Shown here: positions 24,626 through 34,618 of the stretch, piece by piece | How the letters are laid out: each line of letters begins with the position of its first letter | Numbering within the stretch: position 1 is the first letter of the stretch | Assembly: GCA_022579005.1 (NCBI GenBank) | Contig: MU401589.1 | Coordinates: 41,414 to 105,413, forward strand | Direction of reading: 5' to 3' | Length of the DNA: 64,000 bases | Origin: Poronia punctata | Taxonomy: Eukaryota > Ascomycota > Sordariomycetes > Xylariales > Xylariaceae | Notes under the pieces: generated by a model | Databases searched by the model: none | What the model was told of the DNA's origin: nothing | The model's input: only the letters and a program-made list of their open reading frames with translations | Translations under genes and position numbers: made by a program

Positions 24626-27600
24626 ATGGCTTCCACCATACCAGTTGCTAGTGGTAGTGGTGCTGGTGAGAAGTCGAGGTATAGACGGCTAGGGGCTTTG
24701 TTAGATCTTTCTCGTGGAGAGCTACCGCCAGGCGTGGTGAAGTCAGCGTCAAAAACAGAACCGAAGAGTAGCATACCGACTGTGTCAATCGGCGCACAAC
24801 CCCGCGCTCAAACTAGTCGCCTTCCTCAGAAGCAGTCTGCTCAGAGGTCCCCGGGGCAGGCCGATTCCAAATTGGCCCGCCCTACCGTGGCCCAGGAGTC
24901 GCAGACATTTTCGATCCGCTCACGTGCTGGCACAGTGACGCAAATCCCTACAGCGTCAGACGGCGGCATTTCAGAACTTTCAAAGCCTCCTAGAAATGTG
25001 TTACGCCGGAAACAGTCGACTATGCTGCGAGAGCCTTCAATCACATACGAACGCAGTCACCCTCGAGGTGACTTTTCAAGGGCTGGATCTTCCTCGTCCA
25101 TCCCCAAGCTATATACACCCACCGACCCGTCGAGCGCCACTTCTGAAGGAAGCCTGACGGATAGCCCCGTAGAAATCCACGGTGCGCAGCAGGTTGAGAT
25201 TCACCGGGCTCAGGCGCAGCCTAGGATCTATCCGGAACTGGACCGTTACCGAAATATTCAACTCCCCATGCCTAAAGATGCTCTGGGACGAGACGCTCTT
25301 TACAGACTCGCGACCGAAGATCTGCCGCCGCCGACACCGCAGTTCTCAGGGGCTAGCAGTCACAGTCAGCTCAGCGTTTTCAGCGCAAGCCCTTCCACCA
25401 GGTTTTCGGAGTCGCCCGGTACTGGTCCGTATAGCCGGGACACCACACCGACTTCGATGTCTTCCCAATCTCCTAGTCTTGTTGCACCAATACGTTTGCC
25501 TGCTGCTAGAGTAAGACAAGCAAGTCCAGCCGAGACGCGACCGCCCGTGACCCGAAGAAGAGCCGGGAGCACGTCAAACGAAGGGGGATCTTTCAGCACT
25601 GACCCTCAAGGCCTAGCTGCGGTACGAGAGGCCCTGACCTCGTCATCATCGAACTCGACAGTGCGCGCTGAGGAGAAGAAGAAGAGTAAAACCCATCGGG
25701 GACGGCCGGCGCCACCGCCAAGCCCACCGCCGAGGAAGTCATCCCAGAAATTTAGGAAGGGCCGAAGTGCGGATGAGACGCAAACAACCTCCAAATTGCC
25801 CCAGGTCCCAGCTCGACCAGTAGCGAGGTCTCTTTCACCAACCAAACCCACACAGCCTCCTCTTAATCATGCGCCTAGCGTTATACCGTCCCCTCAGCCC
25901 AGACCGACGCCACCACGTCGGCCGAGCAGGGACGGGACACCCGATCTTTTCGCCCAGCTTGGCGGTCCCGTCCCCGTCATCCACAGTAACTTATCCTCCG
26001 CCAGCGTCAACGAACGACGTCAAAGTGGGCAATTCCAGACAGGATTGCTTCCACCGCTGGTCCCGAGGTCTAGTCAGGATCGGGCAGGTCCATCCCGGCC
26101 GTCCCTTAGTCGTGAGTCAACCCCAGCTCCGCGCCCGGGTGTCTCCGTCACAGCCCAGGTCAATAAGGCCGATTCGGGGAAAGCCAATAGTGGCCCGACT
26201 TTAAAGTCCAGGTTTCCTCTTTTCAGCCGACGAACGAAATCGGGCCCCGAAGCTACTGCGGCAGACAAGAAGAAAGAAAAGGCGTCAAGAAAGGGACCGG
26301 CAGCAGGAACAGGCCATGAAGGCTATGGAAAAATTGGCTTGGTCAAGAGACGTAGTAGTACAGCTTCGAATCTGCGCCATGGGAGCGCTGCCCCTATCTC
26401 GTCGTCCGAGAGTCTTCCGAGCACGCTATCGGGAGATGCATTTCTCATGGAACGCATAAACCCAGTCATCATTGCGGGCGGCGAGGTGGTCGAGAACCAG
26501 AATAATGCTTCCGACTTGAGAAGGACCGAGGGTGATCAAAGTGCTTCTTGGAGAAGGCCAAGCATAGGCTCCCGAAACCCCTCGGCTGCTTCTATTGGCG
26601 CTGGGGAAGGTAACCGTCAGACTCTCTGGCCGTCACCTTTGCCTGACTTTTCCATCGAATCGCGTCGCCCATCTAATAGCAGTATATCCGACACCGTCGC
26701 AGCGAAGCCGTCCCTAGCATATCGAAGATCAATCCGCGGGCTTCGTTCCCAAGCAAACGCTCAAGTCAATATACCCAAGCCAATCGACACCCGGGCCCCG
26801 TCGGCCGCCAGCATGGCTACCACGATTTATACGGACGACTCATTTCCAGACTTGCAATCCCCACTGGAGCCTGAGCCCCCCAAGATTAGCGCGCCTGCTA
26901 AAAAGTTGACAAAGAAGGCCAAATCTCCGCGGAAATGGAACTTCTTTGGAAAGAGCCAGACGGCTTCGTCTCCAAAGAAGCAAGCAGACATCCCGGCAGC
27001 TGTGCAGCCTTCTGAGAGCAAGGCAAAGGCCTTCTACACGATTATTGATTCTGCTACACAGAGCGCTGTCAAGACTACGGAGGAGCTGGACGCCGACTTG
27101 GGTAGAACGGAAGGTCTCCGTCGCGGGGAGATGACACGAGAAGATAGCCGGAGACCATTGAGCGGTTCCCACGTCGATCAGCCACCCCATGCGCCTCTTA
27201 GCATACCGACGGGAGAAAATACGAGCCATAGCCATACCAGGTCGAAACCAAGTGTGTCTGTGCCTCGAATGTGGCAACTAGACACCCAACAAGAGAAAGG
27301 CCAGCTGAAACAGGAAAAGGTAGAGACTTCAACGAGCCGTCCGAGTAGGCTTCCGCAAGTTGGGAGGATTCCGAAAGTCGTGACTAGCCGGCCACAACAG
27401 ACTTCTCCAAAGAGCTTCTCCCGGCCGTTCAACCGGATCAGCCTTCAACTGCCACCGGCGCAGTCGGTCGGTTTAGATCAAGATTCTATAGCGAAAGGTC
27501 CCAGTCCACCGGAGTCTTTGGCATCGAGGACAGTCCGGGCCGGGTCGGCAGAAAAGCAGGAATCGCCGAATCAATCAATCGATGACCAGGTTTCTTCTAC

Positions 27601-29146
27601 TGATGATTCGCGCAGCTTTATAGAACCTGGTCGGGAGTTCCTCGCATTCGGTCCTCGAAAAGACTCAGAGTGCACAGCGAGCTCAGAATCGAGCTATCTA
27701 GCCCATACAGCACAGGTGCCGGACCCTTCGGCGCCGCTTGGGATAGACGAGGTTTGGGACGAGTTCAACGACCTGATTGGTGGCGCCCCACAATCTCCGA
27801 CGTCGTCCTGTGGTGTTCCATTCCCACTCGAGACGTACCATTCCAAACTGGCTGCAAAGTCCTCCAAGCCGCTCGAATCACCGACGATTACGACCGAGCT
27901 TGTCGAAGACGTTCGAATTTCGGTTGCCACGGCAAAGACGGCGACGACGTCGAGTCACCACAGCGCCGACATGACGGCAAGAATCAACGCCGCTTTTAGG
28001 TTCGAACCCGACCCGACCACTCCGTTTTCTGTATCCGAATTCGTGTCAGGTTACGGCGACCGAAATAACAGCAAGTCACAACTTAGCCAGCAAGCCAAAA
28101 CGTCGAACCGCAACAGTTCGTCGTCTTCTGTCTCGGGCGAGAAGACCAAGGCCGACAGCAAGAGAAACTCTAGGGCTAGTAAGAGCAGCTCAGGAAGCAG
28201 CAGACTCAGCGAGGAGACGCCACTATCGCAAGTCAACATACGCGTGGGCTCGATGACAGTTAGCAAGTGGCTCACGTTCGGTCATGTCCTGTTCAGCCCG
28301 GTCCGAGAGGACCTCATCCGCGACGACAGCTCCGTCAAGCGTCAGTCAATCCTGGTCTTGGACGGGCTCGGCAACGATGACTGGTCTTTCTACGCTGCAG
28401 AGACATATCCGGCAGCCAACTTCTTCAACGTTTCCCCTCGTGCCCCGCTACCAAAGGAACGAAAGGCCGTCGCGTCCTTCCCTGTTTCTCCTCCGAATCA
28501 CCACCAGATCCAATTCACCTCCCATGCGGACAAGCTCCCGTTCGGTTCAGATAGCTTTACCGCTATCGTGTTCCGCTTTCCCGCGGCGGCACCAGAGGCA
28601 CACTACCGCAACATCATCTCGGAGGCGGAAAGGGTCCTCAAGCCTGGCGGGTATATCGAATTGTCCGTACTCGATGTTGACTTGAATAACATGGGTAACC
28701 GAACGCGCCGTGCTGTCCGACACCTTAAAGAACGAGTGAATGAGCAGAACGCCGACATCAACCTGAGCAGCACCGCCGACCTTGTTCTACGCTTGCTGGG
28801 GAAGAAGGGCTTCGGCGACATCAAGACTTGTCGTGTAGGGGTGCCCGTTGCCAGCTCAATCACCCGCGGTCCTAAGAAGAAGAAGGACGGAAAGAAAGAC
28901 GAGCGGAGTCTAGCGGAGATGATGGACGACAATACCGAATTAGGCGACGAAAATATCACCAAGATGGTGGCCAAGGTCGGTCGTTGGTGGTACAACCGAT
29001 GCTACGAGGTCCCCACCGGCATGGGCAGCAGCATCTGGAACGATCGGTCCCTACTAGCCGAGTGCGAAGAATGGGGCACTAGTTTGAAGCTGATGGTATG
29101 CCATGCTAGAGTACCCGAGACTAGGGGACGCATGGCAAGCATCTAG
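24626..29146 (+). CDS. Large protein with C-terminal SAM-dependent methyltransferase-like domain
   Basis: One uninterrupted exon of 1506 codons, start ATG in good context (CAACATGG). Residues 1 to about 1200 are Ser/Pro/Arg/Lys-rich and look disordered, with proline-rich patches (PPPSPPPRKSS near residue 365) that could bind SH3-type domains. A folded domain spans about residues 1203-1506: SMTVSKWLTFGHVLFSPVRE, then LVLDGLGNDDWSFYAAETYP in the place of the first methyltransferase strand, LPFGSDSFTAIVFRFP and ERVLKPGGYIELSVLDVD, which match motifs post-I and III of class I methyltransferases. The glycine-rich SAM motif I is weak (LDGLGNDDW), so activity is not assured. Substrate is unknown. 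The region upstream has no other gene for 8 kb. Confidence 0.85.
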   Translation: MASTIPVASGSGAGEKSRYRRLGALLDLSRGELPPGVVKSASKTEPKSSIPTVSIGAQPRAQTSRLPQKQSAQRSPGQADSKLARPTVAQESQTFSIRSRAGTVTQIPTASDGGISELSKPPRNVLRRKQSTMLREPSITYERSHPRGDFSRAGSSSSIPKLYTPTDPSSATSEGSLTDSPVEIHGAQQVEIHRAQAQPRIYPELDRYRNIQLPMPKDALGRDALYRLATEDLPPPTPQFSGASSHSQLSVFSASPSTRFSESPGTGPYSRDTTPTSMSSQSPSLVAPIRLPAARVRQASPAETRPPVTRRRAGSTSNEGGSFSTDPQGLAAVREALTSSSSNSTVRAEEKKKSKTHRGRPAPPPSPPPRKSSQKFRKGRSADETQTTSKLPQVPARPVARSLSPTKPTQPPLNHAPSVIPSPQPRPTPPRRPSRDGTPDLFAQLGGPVPVIHSNLSSASVNERRQSGQFQTGLLPPLVPRSSQDRAGPSRPSLSRESTPAPRPGVSVTAQVNKADSGKANSGPTLKSRFPLFSRRTKSGPEATAADKKKEKASRKGPAAGTGHEGYGKIGLVKRRSSTASNLRHGSAAPISSSESLPSTLSGDAFLMERINPVIIAGGEVVENQNNASDLRRTEGDQSASWRRPSIGSRNPSAASIGAGEGNRQTLWPSPLPDFSIESRRPSNSSISDTVAAKPSLAYRRSIRGLRSQANAQVNIPKPIDTRAPSAASMATTIYTDDSFPDLQSPLEPEPPKISAPAKKLTKKAKSPRKWNFFGKSQTASSPKKQADIPAAVQPSESKAKAFYTIIDSATQSAVKTTEELDADLGRTEGLRRGEMTREDSRRPLSGSHVDQPPHAPLSIPTGENTSHSHTRSKPSVSVPRMWQLDTQQEKGQLKQEKVETSTSRPSRLPQVGRIPKVVTSRPQQTSPKSFSRPFNRISLQLPPAQSVGLDQDSIAKGPSPPESLASRTVRAGSAEKQESPNQSIDDQVSSTDDSRSFIEPGREFLAFGPRKDSECTASSESSYLAHTAQVPDPSAPLGIDEVWDEFNDLIGGAPQSPTSSCGVPFPLETYHSKLAAKSSKPLESPTITTELVEDVRISVATAKTATTSSHHSADMTARINAAFRFEPDPTTPFSVSEFVSGYGDRNNSKSQLSQQAKTSNRNSSSSSVSGEKTKADSKRNSRASKSSSGSSRLSEETPLSQVNIRVGSMTVSKWLTFGHVLFSPVREDLIRDDSSVKRQSILVLDGLGNDDWSFYAAETYPAANFFNVSPRAPLPKERKAVASFPVSPPNHHQIQFTSHADKLPFGSDSFTAIVFRFPAAAPEAHYRNIISEAERVLKPGGYIELSVLDVDLNNMGNRTRRAVRHLKERVNEQNADINLSSTADLVLRLLGKKGFGDIKTCRVGVPVASSITRGPKKKKDGKKDERSLAEMMDDNTELGDENITKMVAKVGRWWYNRCYEVPTGMGSSIWNDRSLLAECEEWGTSLKLMVCHARVPETRGRMASI

Positions 29147-30880
29147 ACACCCCCCTCCGGGACAATCGCCGGCGAAGAGTAACGGTCTCTTATACCGCCG
29201 AGGCATTAACTGGACACCGGTCCAATTTATTAACATCGAAACATATCGACCCTTGTATTTTTCCACCCCTCTTTGTTCCATACACCTGGAACTCCCCAAC
29301 CAAGGATTTTATACAAAGACTTTCACAAGATCTCTACCACTAAAAGATTTCCACGGGCGCAGGCCCAAATTCTATTACATTTATAAACGGTGGGAGGTAA
29401 AAGGGGCATCCCAGTCGTTTCATTAAGCGCTTACACGATGACCACTCATCACCGACCTCGATATACTTTTACACGAGCCATTTCGCCGCTGGACGGGGGC
29501 CTCTGGGAGATAATCGGAAAATATTTGAGACTCCCTTCACTCGCTTCTATATTGGAGCGATTAAGAAGTCAAGGAATTAATCAGGGACATTCGATCTGGA
29601 ATATGGAGGCCCTCGACGAAAAAACAAGACTTGAATCCGCCATATTCTGATTCAACGACGTGGCGATTGGCAGGACCTTTGCCGCCCTGTTGATATTTTC
29701 ACTGTCTATACTTTGTTTGACTTTTCATACTTTCCTCCCGTTGCTTTCTTGTCAGATATTGCGCGCTTTTTGCTTTCTGGACCTGCGCTGGATCGAGGGA
29801 CTAATGTTTTGGAAGTACGCGGAGTGGCTCTGGCAGCGGTATTTTGAGCCTTTGAGCCTTTGAGCCTTTGAGCTTTTGAGCGTTCGAGTGGGCTTCTACT
29901 CTTCATCATGGTCACAATCATCTTAGCGAGCGACATGGCATATCCTGGCCTGGCCTGGTCTGGCACGGGAGGATATTTGTTTTATCGGTTGTTTTGTTTG
30001 TTTGTTTGATACGAAGGCATGATACGACATCGATTTCCGCGATTGATGACGACGACGACCATAACGAAGAGAGAAAGGGTACGTGATTTCGCGCTGGAGG
30101 AAATAGGGAGCCGGGGCATTGGGGATACGTCGGAGTCTGAAAAGAAAAGGAACACTCTCGTGCTCGATCCGATTTGGGTCAGCTCTGAGATGCTATGTAG
30201 TGGTTTGCGGGGGCAGAAGGTAGCTTATGAATGAGAGATACCCTTTTTGGGTTCCAATGAGGACTCAGTACTGACCAATGATTTTTACCGGTTCTCCATT
30301 GCCCGTGTTTCTGTAAAGGGTGCAGTCATCTACTAATATCAAGGACATGGCCTTCGGGGCTTACACAATCTGTCAGAGTACCTAACCTTAGACTGTAGAC
30401 ACGTGGGTATCAGTTTCATGTTCTACAAGTTATGACTCTAATATTCCTATGGCAGGGGGTCATAGCCTCACCAGGTTCAACGCTTGATATCGTAGGTAGA
30501 AAGGAACCTGTCGACTTCTAGCCTATTGGACCCCCTTGTGACATACTGATATGGACACTTTCTCGTCCAGTATGTGTGGGAATATCCTTGTTCAAGGTAA
30601 AATCATGGATAGATATCCAGCAAAACAAAGATGCCTTGACCAGGGAAATCCCTTAAAACCACACCGTGTCAGCCAGCTTTGGACATGGGAGGTAAAAAGA
30701 GCAAAGATTCGTAATCCAGATCAGTTATACGGTCATATGTCTATAGACTTACGATACTCCCACTGAAGCAAGCGAAACCCTGCGGCCTGAAGAGGCATAT
30801 TATTCCAAGAACAACCTCCCATCCATTCTTTCCCTAAATCCCTCTTTTCTTCTCTCATTCCATCCACATCAAAAAAGAAA
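29147..30880. other. Intergenic region, no gene seen
   Basis: It holds the 3' flank of the methyltransferase-domain gene, an 8-bp minisatellite at 29843-29882, and the promoter of the monooxygenase gene. None of the open frames has a recognisable product. Confidence 0.55.
29843..29882 (+). repeat. TTTGAGCC minisatellite, five units
   Basis: Five tandem 8-bp units; the first three are identical and the last two differ at the final base or bases. Confidence 0.9.
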
Positions 30881-32339
30881 ATGAACCCCCAACCCCCTAA
30901 AATCAACATCGCCATCATAGGCGGCGGCATCGCCGGCCTATCCCTAGCCGCCGGACTTTTGAAACAACCACACATCAAATGTCACGTCTACGAAGCCGTG
31001 ACCGAATACGCCGACGTAGGCGCCGGCCTAGCATTACACAACAACGGGATCCAAGCAATGGAATGTCTTGGCCCGGAAGTGAAACGAGCGTATTTCGACA
31101 AAGCGACCACGGTGGCCGAGGAGGAAGACGTCGTTATATCCACAAAGGTCATACTTGCCCATGGCCCGCATGCCGGACTGCAAGTCGCTGAGCTGGGGAA
31201 GGCGAAGGGGAGGAAGAGCGTGAGTCGGGCCGATTTACTAGAGGGACTGCGAGCGCTCGTGCCAGACGATTGTATTAGTTTCGGGAAGAGATTGATGCAC
31301 ATGGTTGATTTGGGCATAGGCGGTGTGAGGCTCTTGTTCAAGGATCGGACTGTCAGGGTCGTGGATTGCGTCTTGGGTGCGGACGGGATTCATAGTGTCA
31401 CGAGAGGGTATATCCTCGGGGAAAACCACCCTGCTACTCGGCCCAAGAATCATGATGGTTGGAAGATTTACCGCACCATGGTTACGACGGAGGAGGCGAG
31501 GAAACTGATCGATCCCAAGTTCACCGAGACGGTGCCTATTCTCTTAGGCCCCAGGGGTCATATCAATTGCATCCCGCTCAACAAGAACACGCGGCTGAGC
31601 GCGGGTGTTGCAGTCCGCGGTGGCGCAAGCGCAAGCGCAAACACAGATTCTTCGGGATTAGACCCTGCCATGTTCGCCGAGTATACCGAGGAAGCGCAGG
31701 AGATTGTGCGCATGGTGGCAAGGGACACGAGCGCGTCATGGGAGGCAGCTGATCATGACGATGCGCCGTGTTATTCGCGCGGACATGTGGCCATGCTCGG
31801 GGACGCTGCGCACGCCGCCCTGCCTTTTGCTGGGAACGGTGCGTCGCAGGCTCTGGAGGATGCTGCGACGATTAATGCGCTCTTCGCCTATGTTCGCTCG
31901 CCGAGCGATGTAGTACCTGCTTTGAAGGCGTATTGTATCTCGCGACGACCGAGGAGCCAGGAAGCCGTGAAGTTGGCTAGGAAATTCGGAAGGATTTAGT
32001 ATGTTGGGGGTTTTTTTCTTTCTTTCTTTCTTTCTTTCTTTTTTCTTGGCTTTTTTCTCCCCTTTGCTTGACAAACCGACTGATATGGTGCAAAGTGCTT
32101 ATGCCGAAGACGGGATGCATGAGGATCCGGAAAGGATGCAGATGTTTTGTAAGTTCCTCCTCTGCCTTCCCCCTTTTTTCTGTAATACATACATACATAC
32201 ATGTCATAACCAAAGTTCATCTAACATTTCTATTACAGTCAAACTGGCAGCGGCATCGACTAATGAGTTCAAAGTCGAGGTGCAAAACATGCTTGCCATT
32301 GAACGATTTATCAATTTCAAAAAGTCGGGGAATTTATGA
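30881..32339 (+). CDS. FAD-dependent monooxygenase, salicylate hydroxylase-like
   Basis: Three exons, 30881-31998, 32096-32148 and 32239-32339, give 423 residues. It is a group A aromatic monooxygenase: the FAD dinucleotide site IAIIGGGIAGLSLAAGL at residues 10-26, the NAD(P)H/FAD motif VLGADGIHS near 170, and the ribityl site GDAAHAALPFAGNGASQALEDA near residue 310. Such enzymes use NAD(P)H and O2 to hydroxylate phenolic acids, in the type case salicylate to catechol. The actual substrate cannot be told. Exon 1 alone would end in a stop at once; splicing at TA|GTATGT adds a C-terminal helix reading YAEDGMHEDPERM, usual for fungal members. Intron 2 is 90 bp, divisible by three, and has no in-frame stop, so retaining it would insert 30 residues. 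Intron 1 carries a TTTC repeat. Confidence 0.88.
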
Positions 32340-34618
32340 ATTCTGCGTCTCTACTTTACGTACCTTGGGTTAGGACTGATAGGTACTAAGATTTGGCCTA
32401 TAGTTTATCCGCGATGGCCGGGCCTATAGGTGCGTGAAGCTTTGGCAGGCACGTGAGAGATCGTTCTTCAGGAAGCAAAGACATGATTACGTATATCCCC
32501 CGTGTATCGCCCAACGAGCTCGGTCTTGGATTCCTCCCTGATCCAAAATAGCCGTTGATTTAAAGAATTGAACTATCATAGTAGAAATACAGCAACGATA
32601 TCGCGATGATTTACACATGTGTTAGAGAACCGTTGCCAAAGACGGAAAATACAGGAATTATGGCATGTCTGATGATGCTAAAATGATGATGATGATGAAA
32701 GCAATGATGCTTGATGGGCATGATCTGACCAATCAACTTTCTCCAATCCAAAAGCCGGCCTCGGAGGATTGTACAACGTAGATGAGATTGATAAGTTAAG
32801 AAATTGATTGCACCTGTTTCATTGATTGATAAGATTATGATGCAAGGGTGGCTCAAACAGGTTATGGTGCCACAGGGTCCAAGCCACTAAATGTACTGTA
32901 TTGTACTGTACCGATGTCCCGACATATTCCGAAGATTGAAAGGACTTGAAAATGATCACGGTTGTCTGGGCACATAATTGCGGTCTATCTAGTAGACTGA
33001 TAGAAACAACGAGTATTAAGAAGTATATCATAAAGGCGAGATAGTACAGCGCTGTTGAAAATAAAACCTAACTTCCTAGAAACCAAGTGGGCAAGGTATG
33101 TGCCAACGTGCCGTGAACAAGTTCCCTCCCACCTGGACAAATAAGGAAGTACCGAGCTACACATAGGTACTAGGTGAACAGGGCTTGGTGACAGAAGATT
33201 AAGTAAGACAAACAGATAATGTCCTAATAAGCGTGTAAGCAAGGCTTAAGGAATAAAGCACCGAGATTCATGTAACCTGCATAATAGGTATGTTGAATGC
33301 TATTATCTTACGTTGACTTCCTTAAACCATATATATAAATGAAGCCGAATGCACTAGCAGCTGAGGTTGGACTTGCTTCTGCAACTCCGATGGCGGCAAG
33401 GGACGTTAGATGATAAAGTACAACATCAAAACACACTCTCAGCGCACGTGGCTGGCTGTGTGCGCTCCTTCCTTGCCAAGAGATAGAAAAAGTTATAAAG
33501 GTCACAATTATACATTTATAATTTTACCTGTGCTATTTACTGGTTTAAGTAGAAGACTATGAAAGTACATACCTAGGTACTTTGTAACAACCAAAACTAC
33601 GATACCGACTGAGGAACATTGAACCCCTGATCTCTTGGTTATTCTGGTTCCGGGACTAGTCGTAGACTTGATTAGCCGCATATCAAGTTCTGTTAATAAG
33701 CTGCTTATTATATGTATTACACAGCTATACATGATCATCTGTTGAACTATTTTGTAAGCCGTATCATCTGACAGGAGCTTTGGTCAGAAAAGATTTAGTC
33801 AAGCAAACAACTCACGCCGGACTAAATGGTTTAAAGGGGCAGACAGATTATACCTGGGGCTAGAAGCACGGAATTCCCAAATGCGCAAGATCTCGAGTCA
33901 AGGGGTAGTCGGTAAATCGGTAAAAGTCGGCTCTTCACGGTTTGTACTGTGTGTACCTTCACCTGCTGCCAACAATTGGAAAGAGTTATCAGATCGTTCC
34001 ACTTTTCGCTCCTGCAAGCCACATCTGATAGGCGCTTTCCCATTAAAGGGCCTGTCATCATACAGGCCTAGAGTCGCACCTTGTATCACCTGAATGTATG
34101 GCGGGATGTCTACGTCCCTTCTAGATTTTGATAATTACCGCCCTACTTTGTAGTCTAGTTTATTCCTCAATTTGTTGTTTCTGACATCCTAGAATCACAG
34201 AGCAGCATCTTGTCTTTACTTGACCATAGTATTTATTATTAACAATCTTTTTCCGTTGTTGTCTACTAGGACACTCTAGTCTGTCAAGGTCGCTTAAAAG
34301 TTGGACCTTGGCCATCGATTTTGCCACTTGAACAAATCACAGTCACCCTCCCAATCCCTCTTAACTACCATCCCATAACCTACCGATAGCGACGCGGCTT
34401 GCGCTCCCTGATTAGTCCGATAAACATCTCCATGATAAGCAATTGACGGACTCACGATTATGATCGCTGCGGCGTTCTGACAAGTCAAGTTTTCCTACAT
34501 TTTCTGGCGGAGATTGGCCACCAACAGCCTGATCACACGGCAACCCCTTGCCCTTGGAGATTACAAGAGGAGGATACAAGAGACATTGATCGGCTACAAG
34601 AGAGCCGTAGGGGTCACA
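32340..34618. other. Intergenic region, no gene seen
   Basis: About 2.3 kb with no supported gene. The open frame of the following reductase extends upstream of its first ATG to 34514 without a stop, so the last ~100 bp may be coding if an upstream exon exists. Confidence 0.5.

Noticed and set aside
32001..32339. A separate 112-codon ORF after the FAD monooxygenase
   Set aside because: It contains exons 2 and 3 of that gene and its start lies in intron 1 with TTTC repeats.
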